From CAZGUX01 sp964529305 (GTDB lineage Bacteria > Acidobacteriota > Terriglobia > Bryobacterales > Bryobacteraceae): a DNA stretch of 64,000 bases. The stretch's first letter is position 1. Every line of letters starts with the position of its first letter. The notes beneath the pieces were generated by a model, which searched no databases, was not told the origin of the DNA, and saw nothing but the letters and a program-made list of their open reading frames with translations. The stretch covers positions 44,222-108,221 of the forward strand of contig CAZGUX010000197.1 in NCBI GenBank assembly GCA_964529305.1. The letters are read 5' to 3'. The position numbers and the translations under genes are program-made. This document shows positions 1 through 8,598 of this stretch, piece by piece.

Positions 1-17
1 GTAGTAGAATAGCCACC

Positions 18-33
18 GGCGCGAATTCGCGCC
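18..33. repeat. 16-bp perfect palindrome upstream of the nuclease-like gene
   Basis: The sequence GGCGCGAATTCGCGCC reads the same on both strands and lies just before the Shine-Dalgarno AAGGAGGT of the first gene. It could be the terminator stem of an upstream gene outside the window, or an operator; there is no T-run after it. A similar GGCGCG/CGCGCC hairpin follows the gene. Confidence 0.5.
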
Positions 34-48
34 CCACAAGGAGGTCCC

Positions 49-1074
49 ATGGCAATTGGTTTGCTCGAGGTCGACGGCTCGATCGACCTTTCACAGTTCT
101 GGCCCGCCGGCGGGTCGGACGCGGACACGACGCAGATTCGGGTGAACGTGACGGCCGGAGCTTTCCGGTTCCGCCCGAGTCCGGACCAACCGTTCCGGGT
201 CACTCACTCCCTGGATAACGCAAAGGTGAAGGGAGCCGCCACCTACGACATCGTCAAAGGCGGGAAGATCAGGGTCCGGCTTCAAGGGATTGACGCGCCC
301 GAATTACACTATCGGCCTGCCGCGGCGAAGAAGAAGGCGGACCAAACGGAGGAACAACATGAACTCTACCTCCGATGGAATCTCGAATTCCGGCAGTTTC
401 TGGCCGAAACGGCGACAAATGCCCTCGCGACATTCCTCAATGGCATCGGCGCCAGTCCCCTCCCGTGCAAAATCCGTACCGCCGTCGATACGCCTGGTGA
501 GGTCTTTGACACCTACGGCCGCTTTGTCGGGAATATCTTTGTGCAATTGCCGGCGGGTGAACAGGACCTGAACCTCTGGATTATCGAGCAGGGCTGGGCA
601 TTCCCGGCCTTTTACTCGTCGATGTCGGAGGAGGAAATCACAACGATCACCGCGGCGGCCGACCGGGCTTATCTGGCGGATCGGGGTATCTGGCCGTACC
701 TGAACGATGCCGTGCGCGCGGCCGAGTTCGATCTCGATCTGGTATTCCGGGGCAAGGGCGCCCCTCTGAATCCGGCGGCCGACGTGGGACTCGTGATTGT
801 ACCGAAGCTGTTTCGGCGCCTGGCCACCTATGTCGTCAACCGCAAAGCGAAGATGGTGTCCGGCACCTTCGAGAACTATCTGCGATCCAAGCGTTCGAGC
901 GACTCGGTTCATCTCACCCAGGAGTTTCTGGCTCAGGGGGCGGCGGCGGCTCCGGTGCGTTTTCTCGACGAGTTCGTCGAGAACGGACTGACCACGGTGT
1001 GGCCGGAAGAGCTCGTGTTTCGTGAAAAACCATCCAGCGTGATAGCCCCGGGTGGCGGGCCAGTGGCCTTCTAA
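49..1074 (+). CDS. Staphylococcal-nuclease-like (SNase/TNase fold) protein
   Basis: A 341-residue protein with an SNase-like core at about residues 65-217. The nuclease signature VRLQGIDAPEL gives Arg77, Asp82 and Glu85, matching the family's Arg35/Asp40/Glu43. YGRFVG near residue 158 supplies the second catalytic arginine. The segment LNLWIIEQGWA and the closing GIWPYL are also typical. About 60 residues precede the core and 120 follow it, longer than secreted thermonucleases, and no signal peptide is visible, so a cytoplasmic role is possible. A strong ribosome site (AAGGAGGT, 7 bases upstream) fixes the start. It appears monocistronic. Nuclease activity is inferred from motifs only. Confidence 0.75.
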   Translation: MAIGLLEVDGSIDLSQFWPAGGSDADTTQIRVNVTAGAFRFRPSPDQPFRVTHSLDNAKVKGAATYDIVKGGKIRVRLQGIDAPELHYRPAAAKKKADQTEEQHELYLRWNLEFRQFLAETATNALATFLNGIGASPLPCKIRTAVDTPGEVFDTYGRFVGNIFVQLPAGEQDLNLWIIEQGWAFPAFYSSMSEEEITTITAAADRAYLADRGIWPYLNDAVRAAEFDLDLVFRGKGAPLNPAADVGLVIVPKLFRRLATYVVNRKAKMVSGTFENYLRSKRSSDSVHLTQEFLAQGAAAAPVRFLDEFVENGLTTVWPEELVFREKPSSVIAPGGGPVAF

Positions 1075-1081
1075 ATTGGCG

Positions 1082-1103
1082 GGCGCGGGATCGCGCCGAT
1101 TTT
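1082..1103 (+). terminator. Probable intrinsic terminator
   Basis: A GGCGCG/GGAT/CGCGCC hairpin is followed by GATTTTC directly downstream of the nuclease-like gene. The stem is short but very GC-rich; the T-run is only four bases. Confidence 0.5.
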
Positions 1104-1143
1104 CAGGGACTACAGGCCTCGCAGAAACTGCGGGTCCCGCCAG

Positions 1144-2615
1144 TCAGACGCGATCCCGTTGTTCGATCAGACTCACGGGCGTCTCGTTCCACAACTGCGC
1201 GGGCACGGAATAAGCTCCGCGGAAGTGGACAAATCGGCCCCACATCGCGAGCGTCACAAACACACCGAGCCAGATCTTTCTGGGCATGGTCTGCATTTGT
1301 TCCCAAACCTGGATGGCAGGTATCAGGAAGAGCGCCAGCAAGGGGTTGAGATCGGCGAGATAACGCGATCCGTAACAGTATCCCGGCCACCACATCGCGA
1401 CCACGATCGCGTGCAGCACCGCGATCGCGATCAGGTACTGGGCGAGGGGGAAGAGCCACTTCCGGCGCCAGGCCAACAAGATGCCCGCAATCGAAACGAT
1501 GAACACCGGCGTGAACACGATCAAACCCCGAGACGGGCTCACGGTCTGTTCGGCCAGTCCTGATAACCACCCCGTCATGCCCGGCCACTCCAAACCCGAG
1601 CGGTAATAAAGCGCAGAACGCTGTGCCGGACAGTCACGTTGTAGGTAAGGAATACAAAGGCCACGGGCGCCGCCCAAGCGAGGTATTTCCAAAGCACTCG
1701 ACGGTGATGCAGCACGACATAGAGAGTCAATACGACAACGGCGATGGCGTTGGTCGGTCTGAGTGTGTAGGCCACGGCGATGGCCAATCCGGCCGGAGCA
1801 ACCCACTCCTCCGATTCCCGCCCACGCACAAGGAAGTAGACGGCCAAAATCAGAAAGAGCGCCGACGGCCCGTGCTGCCAGAGCGAACGCGTCGCCAGCG
1901 ACCACATGGACGTGCCGAAAGCCAACACCAAAGTGATCCACCACGCGGCTCGAGCGGCCACGAGCCGGCGTGCCGTCGCGTGGAAGATCGCCACGGTACA
2001 CGCGCCGGCAAACGCGGCAATCCACATCTCCGCCAGATCTCGCCCGGCGATCAGGTCTCCGGATAGAAAAACGCGCAGCGGCTCGGGGACCTTCGGGAGC
2101 CACGCCATGATGGCCGGGCCAAACTGGCGCGCCGCCTGCTCCATCAGCCACACAAACGGCAGCGCCAGCACCGACATGGCCCGCGGAAAGAAGTTGTACA
2201 CGCGCCCGTTCGCGCACGCTTCCAACCCGACCCGGTAACGGACAGCCGGTCCAGCCGGGGGAACGCATTCGAGGGCGTACTGGTATGCCGGCGGGGTCGG
2301 CTTGACATACTCGTCGAGGTCCGTATTTCCCTCGGGCAACAGGCTCACTGCCGACGCCACCACCCACGCCTGGTCTTGCCCGGTGAAGGGAAGGCTGACG
2401 CTATAGACCAGCCAGGACAACAAGAACACCACCGCGGTCGTGATGGACGCCTGCCGCGGGTACGAAGCATTCCCTGCCTCGAGCGGGTGACAGACCGCGG
2501 CCGCACCATCGCTTTCTTTGCCACTAGAGGTAAACCGTATCTCAAAGATCTCCTCTGAACAACTCACGATAACGAGTTCGGGAGGTCTACCCGCGTCGTG
2601 CTGCGGCGAGACCAT
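1144..2615 (-). pseudogene. Polytopic membrane protein (glycosyltransferase-39-like), frameshifted
   Basis: Reading from 2615, about 330 residues of hydrophobic multi-span protein end prematurely at 1575. The natural continuation (two further membrane-spanning segments and a soluble tail ending near EQRDRV) is in another frame down to 1144. The switch lies between about 1610 and 1630, near the codons for YNVTVRHS / SALYYRSG, and looks like one missing base. The topology, early acidic motif (GNTDLDEY) and alternating helices resemble dolichyl-phosphate-mannose-type (GT39/GT83) membrane glycosyltransferases, but no signature proves this. The N-terminal 30 residues look unlike coding sequence, so the true start may be further in. 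It may be a real pseudogene or an assembly error. Confidence 0.55.
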
Positions 2616-2661
2616 CGGGGTTTGAAGGCTGTCTGGAAAGCCGGAGACCGGGTTGAGTCCG

Positions 2662-2736
<75 letters not shown>

Positions 2737-2842
2737 CTCGGGTGGGTTCAGCTTCGACGATAGCGCGCGAGAACCGCCCAAGTCAAACTTCGGAAATTTC
2801 TGAACCAACTGCCTTCTCGCGCGTATTATTGGGTGCACCCCG

Positions 2843-3394
2843 ATGGATACGTCGGTCCAACCAGCAGTGGCGCCCGCTGTTCTCGACCTGGCCCGCGCGG
2901 GCGATGAGTGGGCCTTTGGAGAACTCGTCCGGCGTCACCAGTCGATGGTCTATTCGATCGCGCTCCGCTATCTCCGCGATCCGGCGTCGGCCGAGGAACT
3001 CAGCCAGGAAGTTTTTCTCCATCTCTACCGGGGCATCGCCGCGATCGAGTCCGAGGCCCATCTGGAAAGCTGGCTGCGCCGGGTCGCGGTACACCGCGCC
3101 ATCGACCAAACCCGGCGCCTCCGCTACCGGCCGAGAGTCGGGCTGGAGCAAGCCCCTCCGGCAGTCGCCAAGGGCCGGCAGGAGGATCCACTGCTACGGC
3201 AATGGCTTCGGCAACTGGTCGACGGCTTGCCGGACCGGGCCCGCCTGATGGTGATTCTCCGCTACCAGGAGGATTTGCAGCCTGGGGAGATCGCCGAGTT
3301 ATTGGACGTTCCGCTCGGCACGGTGAAGAGCGGCTTGCACCGGGCGCTGGCCGTATTGCGAGAGAAATGCATCCGGTTAGGCGGTTTTGAATGA
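2843..3394 (+). CDS. ECF-type RNA polymerase sigma factor
   Basis: A 183-residue sigma-70-family protein. Region 2 occupies roughly residues 12-90, with GELVRRHQSMVYSIALRYL and the AEELSQEVFLHLYR segment. A linker leads to region 4 at about 120-178, where LDVPLGTVKSGLHRAL is the helix-turn-helix that reads the -35 element. Length is normal for an ECF factor. The stop overlaps the start of the next gene (ATGA), which encodes a small single-span membrane protein of the anti-sigma type, so the two are probably translated together. The signal and regulon are not visible. Confidence 0.93.
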   Translation: MDTSVQPAVAPAVLDLARAGDEWAFGELVRRHQSMVYSIALRYLRDPASAEELSQEVFLHLYRGIAAIESEAHLESWLRRVAVHRAIDQTRRLRYRPRVGLEQAPPAVAKGRQEDPLLRQWLRQLVDGLPDRARLMVILRYQEDLQPGEIAELLDVPLGTVKSGLHRALAVLREKCIRLGGFE

Positions 3395-3693
3395 ATGATT
3401 TCGAGCACGAATTGAAAGCATCGCTCAAGCGCGTGGAGCCGCCCGCGGACTTGGCAGAAGAGGTCTTGGCCCGGGTGGCGGCGGAGCGGCGGCGTCCTGG
3501 CCGGGGCCATGCGGCTCGCTGGCTTCCGTGGGCAATGGCGGCGGCGCTCGCCGTCGCGGCCGGGCCGGCGGTGCGGCAGTGGCGAGGCGAACGCGCCAAG
3601 GCCGAACTCCTTATGGCCATCGACATCACTAACCATCAACTGGAGCGGGTCGAACAGCGTCTCGATTCGCTGAATCAAAGGACAATCCCATGA
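3391..3693 (+). CDS. Putative anti-sigma factor, single-span membrane protein
   Basis: A 100-residue protein coupled by ATGA to the sigma gene upstream and by ATGA to the secreted-protein gene downstream. Residues 1-43 form a charged cytoplasmic head (MNDFEHELKASLKRVEPP...LAEEVLARV). Residues 44-64 (WLPWAMAAALAVAAGPAVRQW) form one membrane helix, followed by a short coiled-coil-like tail (QLERVEQRLDSLNQ). No zinc-anti-sigma HxxxCxxC motif is present. The role is inferred from topology and operon position. Confidence 0.7.
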   Translation: MNDFEHELKASLKRVEPPADLAEEVLARVAAERRRPGRGHAARWLPWAMAAALAVAAGPAVRQWRGERAKAELLMAIDITNHQLERVEQRLDSLNQRTIP

Positions 3694-4232
3694 ACCGACT
3701 CTTCTTTCGAACCGCAATCACGTTTCTGTTGGCGGCTGGGTTAGCGCCTGCCCAGGATATCTTCTCCCATATGGATTGGGACAAGTTGGCCGCGAAGGCC
3801 AAGGAGAAGACGCTGGTGGCCCTGGATGGGCCAGCCCTGAAACTGGCCACCCAGTTCCTCTCCGAGACCGATAAGAATCAGGCCAAGGTACGCAAGATCG
3901 CGTCCGATCTGACCGGCATTTACGTCCGCGCGTTCGAGTTCGAAAAGGAGGGTGAGTACAACCTGGCCGACATCGAACTGGCCGTCTCCAAGATCAAGGG
4001 GCCCGGCTGGCAGCGGATCGTCGATGTGAGCGAAAAGAACGAACGCGCCGGCGTTTATGTCAAAACCGATGGCGTCAAGGTTCAGGGATTGGTGGTCGTT
4101 GCGGCCGAGCCGAAAGAACTCGCCGTCGTCCACGTGATCGGTACCATCGACCCGAGCCAACTCAAGCTGTTGGGGGGCAACTTCGGCATCCCGAAGATGG
4201 AACTCAACATGCCTCCGGCCGCGAAGAAGTAG
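3690..4232 (+). CDS. Secreted DUF4252-like protein
   Basis: A 180-residue protein with a Sec signal peptide (MNRLFFRTAITFLLAAGLAPAQ) and the pattern of DUF4252 proteins: a helical first half with repeated Lys/Glu pairs (WDKLAAKAKEKTLV), then a mixed region ending EPKELAVVHVIGTIDPSQL. Similar proteins commonly follow an ECF sigma/anti-sigma pair in Acidobacteria and Bacteroidetes. It starts inside the stop of the anti-sigma gene, so it is the third gene of a coupled operon and may report on envelope state. The molecular function is unknown. Confidence 0.75.
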   Translation: MNRLFFRTAITFLLAAGLAPAQDIFSHMDWDKLAAKAKEKTLVALDGPALKLATQFLSETDKNQAKVRKIASDLTGIYVRAFEFEKEGEYNLADIELAVSKIKGPGWQRIVDVSEKNERAGVYVKTDGVKVQGLVVVAAEPKELAVVHVIGTIDPSQLKLLGGNFGIPKMELNMPPAAKK

Positions 4233-4262
4233 TCACTCCTCGATCGCTCGTCCTCACCAAAT

Positions 4263-4287
4263 GAGGCGGGATCGCAATGCCCGCCTC
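4263..4287 (+). terminator. Hairpin at the end of the sigma-factor operon
   Basis: A perfect 8-base stem GAGGCGGG/CCCGCCTC with a 9-base loop lies 31 bases past the last stop of the sigma operon. There is no T-run, so termination would be Rho-independent only weakly. Confidence 0.45.
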
Positions 4288-4382
4288 GTATCCGACTTCG
4301 GATGACTGCGGTCCGGCCAGCCACCTTACCGACATTGCACAAAGACGCGGGGACACCGTCATTCGGAATGGAGGTGTTTTCG

Positions 4383-4757
4383 ATGTGGAGATTCCTGTCG
4401 GGCTACGCGGTCGTCGGCACAATGTTTCTCGGGGCGTGCGCTACCTGGTGTCGCTCGCCCGAACCTGGAGCGATCAAAGCGATCATTGTTGTTCACCGCG
4501 CCGAGGCGGACTATTTTGCGGCGACGAGGCGGTACGGAACACTGGATCAACTGGCGAGGGCCAACCTTATCTCGCCGAGTTTGGCCGCCGGAGTCAAGGG
4601 CTACTACCGATTTGAGGTTCGCCCGTCCCAGAAGGGTTATGTCATTCTGTCCGAGCCATTGAATAGGCAGGGAAGGCACTTCTACTCCGACGAATCCTTA
4701 CAGATCAGGGAGGAATGGGACAGACCCGCTTCCTCTCAAAGTGCAAGTCTCAAATAA
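4383..4757 (+). CDS. Lipoprotein with a pilin-like globular domain
   Basis: A 124-residue protein beginning MWRFLSGYAVVGTMFLGAC. LGAC is a lipobox with Cys19 as the lipidated residue. The ATG at 4383 is chosen because GGAGGTG lies 6 bases upstream; an earlier in-frame ATG at 4368 overlaps that site. After the lipobox, residues about 28-75 (AIKAIIVVHRAEADYFAATR...LDQLARANLISPSLAAGVKGYYRFEV) follow the layout of the soluble part of acidobacterial type IV pilins: a helix, a short loop, then L.DLGLIDSVLASG-like and Y.F.V strands. The hydrophobic pilin N-terminus and prepilin cleavage site are absent. A pilin-derived surface lipoprotein is an inference. Confidence 0.6.
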   Translation: MWRFLSGYAVVGTMFLGACATWCRSPEPGAIKAIIVVHRAEADYFAATRRYGTLDQLARANLISPSLAAGVKGYYRFEVRPSQKGYVILSEPLNRQGRHFYSDESLQIREEWDRPASSQSASLK

Positions 4758-5040
4758 ATACTCGGCCAAATTTGTGCGACGGCAACCCTCGCCAACAACC
4801 TCGCCGGTGAAGCTTGAAGCCTGGATGCTAAAATCAACCTATACGCGGTGGGGCGTGGTGACGGCCTAACCAGTTGACAGCGGCAACTCGAGCAGGAATG
4901 CCGCGCCGCTGATCGCTCTTCGTTTGGCCGGCATCGGACGCCCGCCGGGCACGGTCCTCCGGCGCGGATTCGTTCATCCTCCGGCGGCGGAAGCACACGC
5001 ACGATTCGAGACCCCGCGAAGTTTGGCGCGAAGGAACAGC

Positions 5041-8000
5041 ATGCCGTTTGATCGAGTTGGTACGGAAGTCGACTTCCCGGCCCAGGAACGCAACATCCTG
5101 GAATTCTGGGAACAGACGCAAGCGTTCGAGAGGCTCCGCGAAAAGAACCAGGGCAAGCCCCGCTGGTCCTTTCTCGACGGTCCCATCACCGCGAACAATC
5201 CCATGGGCGTCCACCACGCCTGGGGCCGCGCCTACAAGGACGTCTTCCAGCGCTACTTCGCGATGACCGGGCACGACCTCCGCTATCAGAACGGGTTCGA
5301 CTGCCAAGGTCTCTGGGTGGAGGTCGAGGTCGAAAAGCAACTCCGCGAGCAAGGCACGCCGATGGAATCGAAGCGCGACATCGAGAACCTGGTGCCCGGC
5401 GACCGCTTCGCCAGCATCGACCGTTTCGTTCAACTCTGCAAGGAACGCGTCGACCGCTTCGCCCGGATCCAGACCGATCAGTCCATCCGTCTCGGCTACT
5501 GGATGGATTGGGATCGCGGCGACGATTGGCAGAAGCCGCCCGACCTGCGGCGCAGCTACTTCACCATGTCGGACGAGAACAACTACTCGATCTGGCGGTT
5601 CCTGAAGCGGTGCCACGAACGGGGATACATTTATCGCGGCTACGACGCCATGCCCTGGTGCCCTCGCTGCGGCGTCGGTCTTAGCCAGATGGAAGTTCAG
5701 GAAGGCTATCGCCGCGTGGTGCACCGGGCGGTGTTTGTCCGTTTCCCGCTGCGAGGCCAACCTGGAAACCTGCTGGTCTGGACCACGACGCCATGGACAC
5801 TGTCTAGCAATGTGGCCGCCGCCGTGAATCCGAGCCTGACCTACCTGAAGGTGCTCCATCGCGACCAGATCTATTACCTGGCGAAAGCCGCCCTGACCAC
5901 CAAACGGCTGGAGGAAGAGTTCCGCCGAAAAGATTGGGTGGAAGGCGTCCCGAAGCTGAAGACGCTCGAACAGATCTTCCGGGAAAAGGGCGGGTTCGAA
6001 GTCCTCGGCGAGTTGCCCGGCTCCGCGATGGTGGGCTGGGCCTACGACGGGCCTTTCGACGAACTGCTGGCGGCCAACGAGCCTGGCGGATTCCCCCGCG
6101 AGATTGCCGAAGCCGCTGTTCGGCAGGGATGGACGGAGGCCCGCTCGGCGCGCGACATTCATCGGGTGGTCGCTTGGGACATGGTCGGCGAGACCGAAGG
6201 TACCGGCATCGTCCACATCGCGCCCGGATGCGGGAAGGAGGACTTTCAACTCGGGAAAGAAGAAAAGCTTCCCCCGATGTCACCCCTGGATCAGGAAGGC
6301 GTCTTCCTGCCGGGAACCGGAGCACTGGAGGGCCGGTCCGCGGTCGATCCGGCAACCGCTGAATGGCTGTTTGAAGACCTTCGGCGGAAGGAACTGCTGC
6401 TCGCGGTCGAGCCGTATCCCCACACCTACCCGCACTGCTGGCGCTGCAAGACCGAACTCCTCTTCCGCCTCGTCGACGAGTGGTTCATCGAAATGTCGTG
6501 GCGGGGCGAGATCATGCGCGTGTGCGAGGACGTCACCTGGATCCCCGACTTCGGCCTCCAGCGCGAGTTGGACTGGCTTCGCAATATGGGCGACTGGATG
6601 ATCTCCAAGAAGCGCTTCTGGGGACTCGCGCTGCCCATCTGGGTGTGCGACGACTGCGGCCATTTCGACGTCATCGGCAGCAAAGACGAATTGCGCCAGC
6701 GGGCCGTTGCCGGATGGGAGCAGTTTGACGGACGTTCGCCCCATCGCCCCTGGGTGGATGAAGTCAAGATCGCGTGCGCGAAATGCGGAGGCGCCTCCAC
6801 ACGGATTCCGGACGTGGGCAATCCCTGGCTGGACGCGGGGATCGTGTCGTTCTCCACCATGGGGTGGAACCGCGATCGCGCCTATTGGCAGAAGTGGTTT
6901 CCGGCCGACTTCGTTGTCGAGTCCTTCCCGGGCCAGTTTCGCAATTGGTTCTACTCGCTGTTGGCCATGAGCACGATGCTAGCGGAATCGGCCCCGTTCA
7001 AGACCCTGCTGGGGCACGCGCTGGTGCGCGATCAGTGGGGCCGGCCCATGCACAAGTCGGAAGGCAACGCCATTCCCTTCGAAGGCGTGGCCGACAAGGG
7101 CTATGAAATCAAAACCCCCAGCGGGGTGGTCGAGAAACTGCCGCCGATGGGCGCCGACCTGGTGCGATGGCTGTTCTGCCGCCACAATCCGGCCAACAAT
7201 ATCAACTTCGGCGCCGGACCGGCCGACGAGATTCGCAATAAGTTCCTGCTCAAGGTCTGGAACACCTACGCCTTCTTCTGCAATTACGCCCGCTTGGACC
7301 AGTTTGACCCGGCGGCGCCCCCGGTGCCCCTGGCGGAACGGACCGACCTCGATCGCTGGATCCTTTCCGACCTGCAGCTTTTGGTTCGCCAGGCCAACGA
7401 GTGTTACCAGGGCTTCGACCTGACCACATTCTGCCAGGCCTGCGAGCAGTTCGTGGATGCGCGGCTCAGCAATTGGTACGTCCGCCGCAACCGCCGGAGA
7501 TTCTGGAAGAGCGAAGCGGGCGCCGACAAACTGGCGGCCTATCAGACGCTCTACACCGTGCTGGTCACCCTGACCAAACTGGTTGCCCCAATCGTGCCGT
7601 TCCTGAGTGAGAGCCTCTACCAGAACCTGGTTCGCCGGGGCGCGGAAGGGCTCGATAGCGAATCGAGCGTGCACCACTGCGCGTTCCCCGCCACCGACGA
7701 AAGCCTGATCGATGAGGAGCTTTCGGCCGACATGGACAACCTGCTGCGCCTGGTTTCGCTGGGAGCGGGAGCGCGCAACGCGGTCAAGATCAAAACCCGC
7801 CAGCCCCTGGCCGAGATGCGAGTTTTGCCTGCAAGCGAGGGCCAGCGGCGCGCCGTGGAGCGCTTCGCCGGACAGATCTGCGAGGAGTTGAATCTCAAGC
7901 GCGTGACGCTGCACGACCCCGCCGCGGGTCCGTTGCTGAAGAAAGAAATCAAGCTCAACTTGAAGGCCCTGGGTCCGAAGTTGGGTCCGAAGCTCAAGCC

Positions 8001-8490
8001 GGCTCAGGCCGCGATCGCCGCGGCCGATCCGGCAGAGGTCCTGGCGGCGGTGAGCGGAGGCCGGACCTTCTCCTTGCCGCTGTCGGGCGGCGACGGAGTG
8101 GAACTGACAGCGGACGACGTGTCGGCCGAGTTCGCCGCGCCCGAGGGTTTTTCCGGCGTCGCCGACCGCGGCCTGGAGGTGCTGCTCGACATCCGCATCA
8201 CTCCGGAGTTGGCCACCGAGGGAATGGCGCGCGAGGCCGTCCGGCACATTCAGGAATTGCGCAAGTCCGCGCGTCTCGAGATGGAGGATCGCATTGAACT
8301 CCATGTCGCCTCCGAATCGGAGATGCTCACCGGAGCCCTCGCCGCGCACCGCGATTACATCGCGGCCGAGACCCTGACGGTCCTCTGGTCCGGCGTTCCG
8401 CTGGATGGGGACGCCCACCAGGCCAGCGCCAAAGTCGACGGCCAGGCGTTGACGATTCAACTCCGTAACGCCCGGGGACGGATCGGCTAA
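5041..8490 (+). CDS. ileS: Isoleucyl-tRNA synthetase, variant class I family
   Basis: A 1149-residue class Ia synthetase that charges tRNA-Ile. It begins MPFDRVGTEVDFPAQERNIL; this start is preferred over an in-frame ATG at 4924 because GAAGGA precedes it and the family begins here. The HIGH-type signature appears as GVHHAWG at residues 56-62. The KMSKS loop is PMHKSEGN near residue 669-676, missing the first lysine. Zinc-type cysteine pairs (CPRCG near 210, CDDCG near 540, CAKCG near 580), a CP1 editing insertion and the anticodon-binding helical region (FVDARLSNWYVRRNRRRFW) are present. The 283 bases upstream show no T-box. Confidence 0.92.
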   Translation: MPFDRVGTEVDFPAQERNILEFWEQTQAFERLREKNQGKPRWSFLDGPITANNPMGVHHAWGRAYKDVFQRYFAMTGHDLRYQNGFDCQGLWVEVEVEKQLREQGTPMESKRDIENLVPGDRFASIDRFVQLCKERVDRFARIQTDQSIRLGYWMDWDRGDDWQKPPDLRRSYFTMSDENNYSIWRFLKRCHERGYIYRGYDAMPWCPRCGVGLSQMEVQEGYRRVVHRAVFVRFPLRGQPGNLLVWTTTPWTLSSNVAAAVNPSLTYLKVLHRDQIYYLAKAALTTKRLEEEFRRKDWVEGVPKLKTLEQIFREKGGFEVLGELPGSAMVGWAYDGPFDELLAANEPGGFPREIAEAAVRQGWTEARSARDIHRVVAWDMVGETEGTGIVHIAPGCGKEDFQLGKEEKLPPMSPLDQEGVFLPGTGALEGRSAVDPATAEWLFEDLRRKELLLAVEPYPHTYPHCWRCKTELLFRLVDEWFIEMSWRGEIMRVCEDVTWIPDFGLQRELDWLRNMGDWMISKKRFWGLALPIWVCDDCGHFDVIGSKDELRQRAVAGWEQFDGRSPHRPWVDEVKIACAKCGGASTRIPDVGNPWLDAGIVSFSTMGWNRDRAYWQKWFPADFVVESFPGQFRNWFYSLLAMSTMLAESAPFKTLLGHALVRDQWGRPMHKSEGNAIPFEGVADKGYEIKTPSGVVEKLPPMGADLVRWLFCRHNPANNINFGAGPADEIRNKFLLKVWNTYAFFCNYARLDQFDPAAPPVPLAERTDLDRWILSDLQLLVRQANECYQGFDLTTFCQACEQFVDARLSNWYVRRNRRRFWKSEAGADKLAAYQTLYTVLVTLTKLVAPIVPFLSESLYQNLVRRGAEGLDSESSVHHCAFPATDESLIDEELSADMDNLLRLVSLGAGARNAVKIKTRQPLAEMRVLPASEGQRRAVERFAGQICEELNLKRVTLHDPAAGPLLKKEIKLNLKALGPKLGPKLKPAQAAIAAADPAEVLAAVSGGRTFSLPLSGGDGVELTADDVSAEFAAPEGFSGVADRGLEVLLDIRITPELATEGMAREAVRHIQELRKSARLEMEDRIELHVASESEMLTGALAAHRDYIAAETLTVLWSGVPLDGDAHQASAKVDGQALTIQLRNARGRIG

Positions 8491-8598
8491 CCGGCGCCCG
8501 CCACAGGCCGCCAGACAAAAAGGGAAATCCAAACACCGGCCTTCTCTCGTAGTCTCTTCTGTGATACGATTTGGATCTTCGTGCTACGGACCTGTCTG

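Noticed and set aside
4758..5040. A T-box or other riboswitch before ileS
   Set aside because: No T-box sequence (TGGNACCGCG) or strong terminator hairpin is visible.
4834..6249. A 471-codon minus-strand frame opposite ileS
   Set aside because: Composition is Arg/Ala/Gly-rich and mirrors the sense gene; it is an antisense shadow typical of GC-rich DNA.
6979..8532. A 517-codon minus-strand frame opposite the end of ileS
   Set aside because: Same reason: no motif, and the sense strand carries a complete synthetase.
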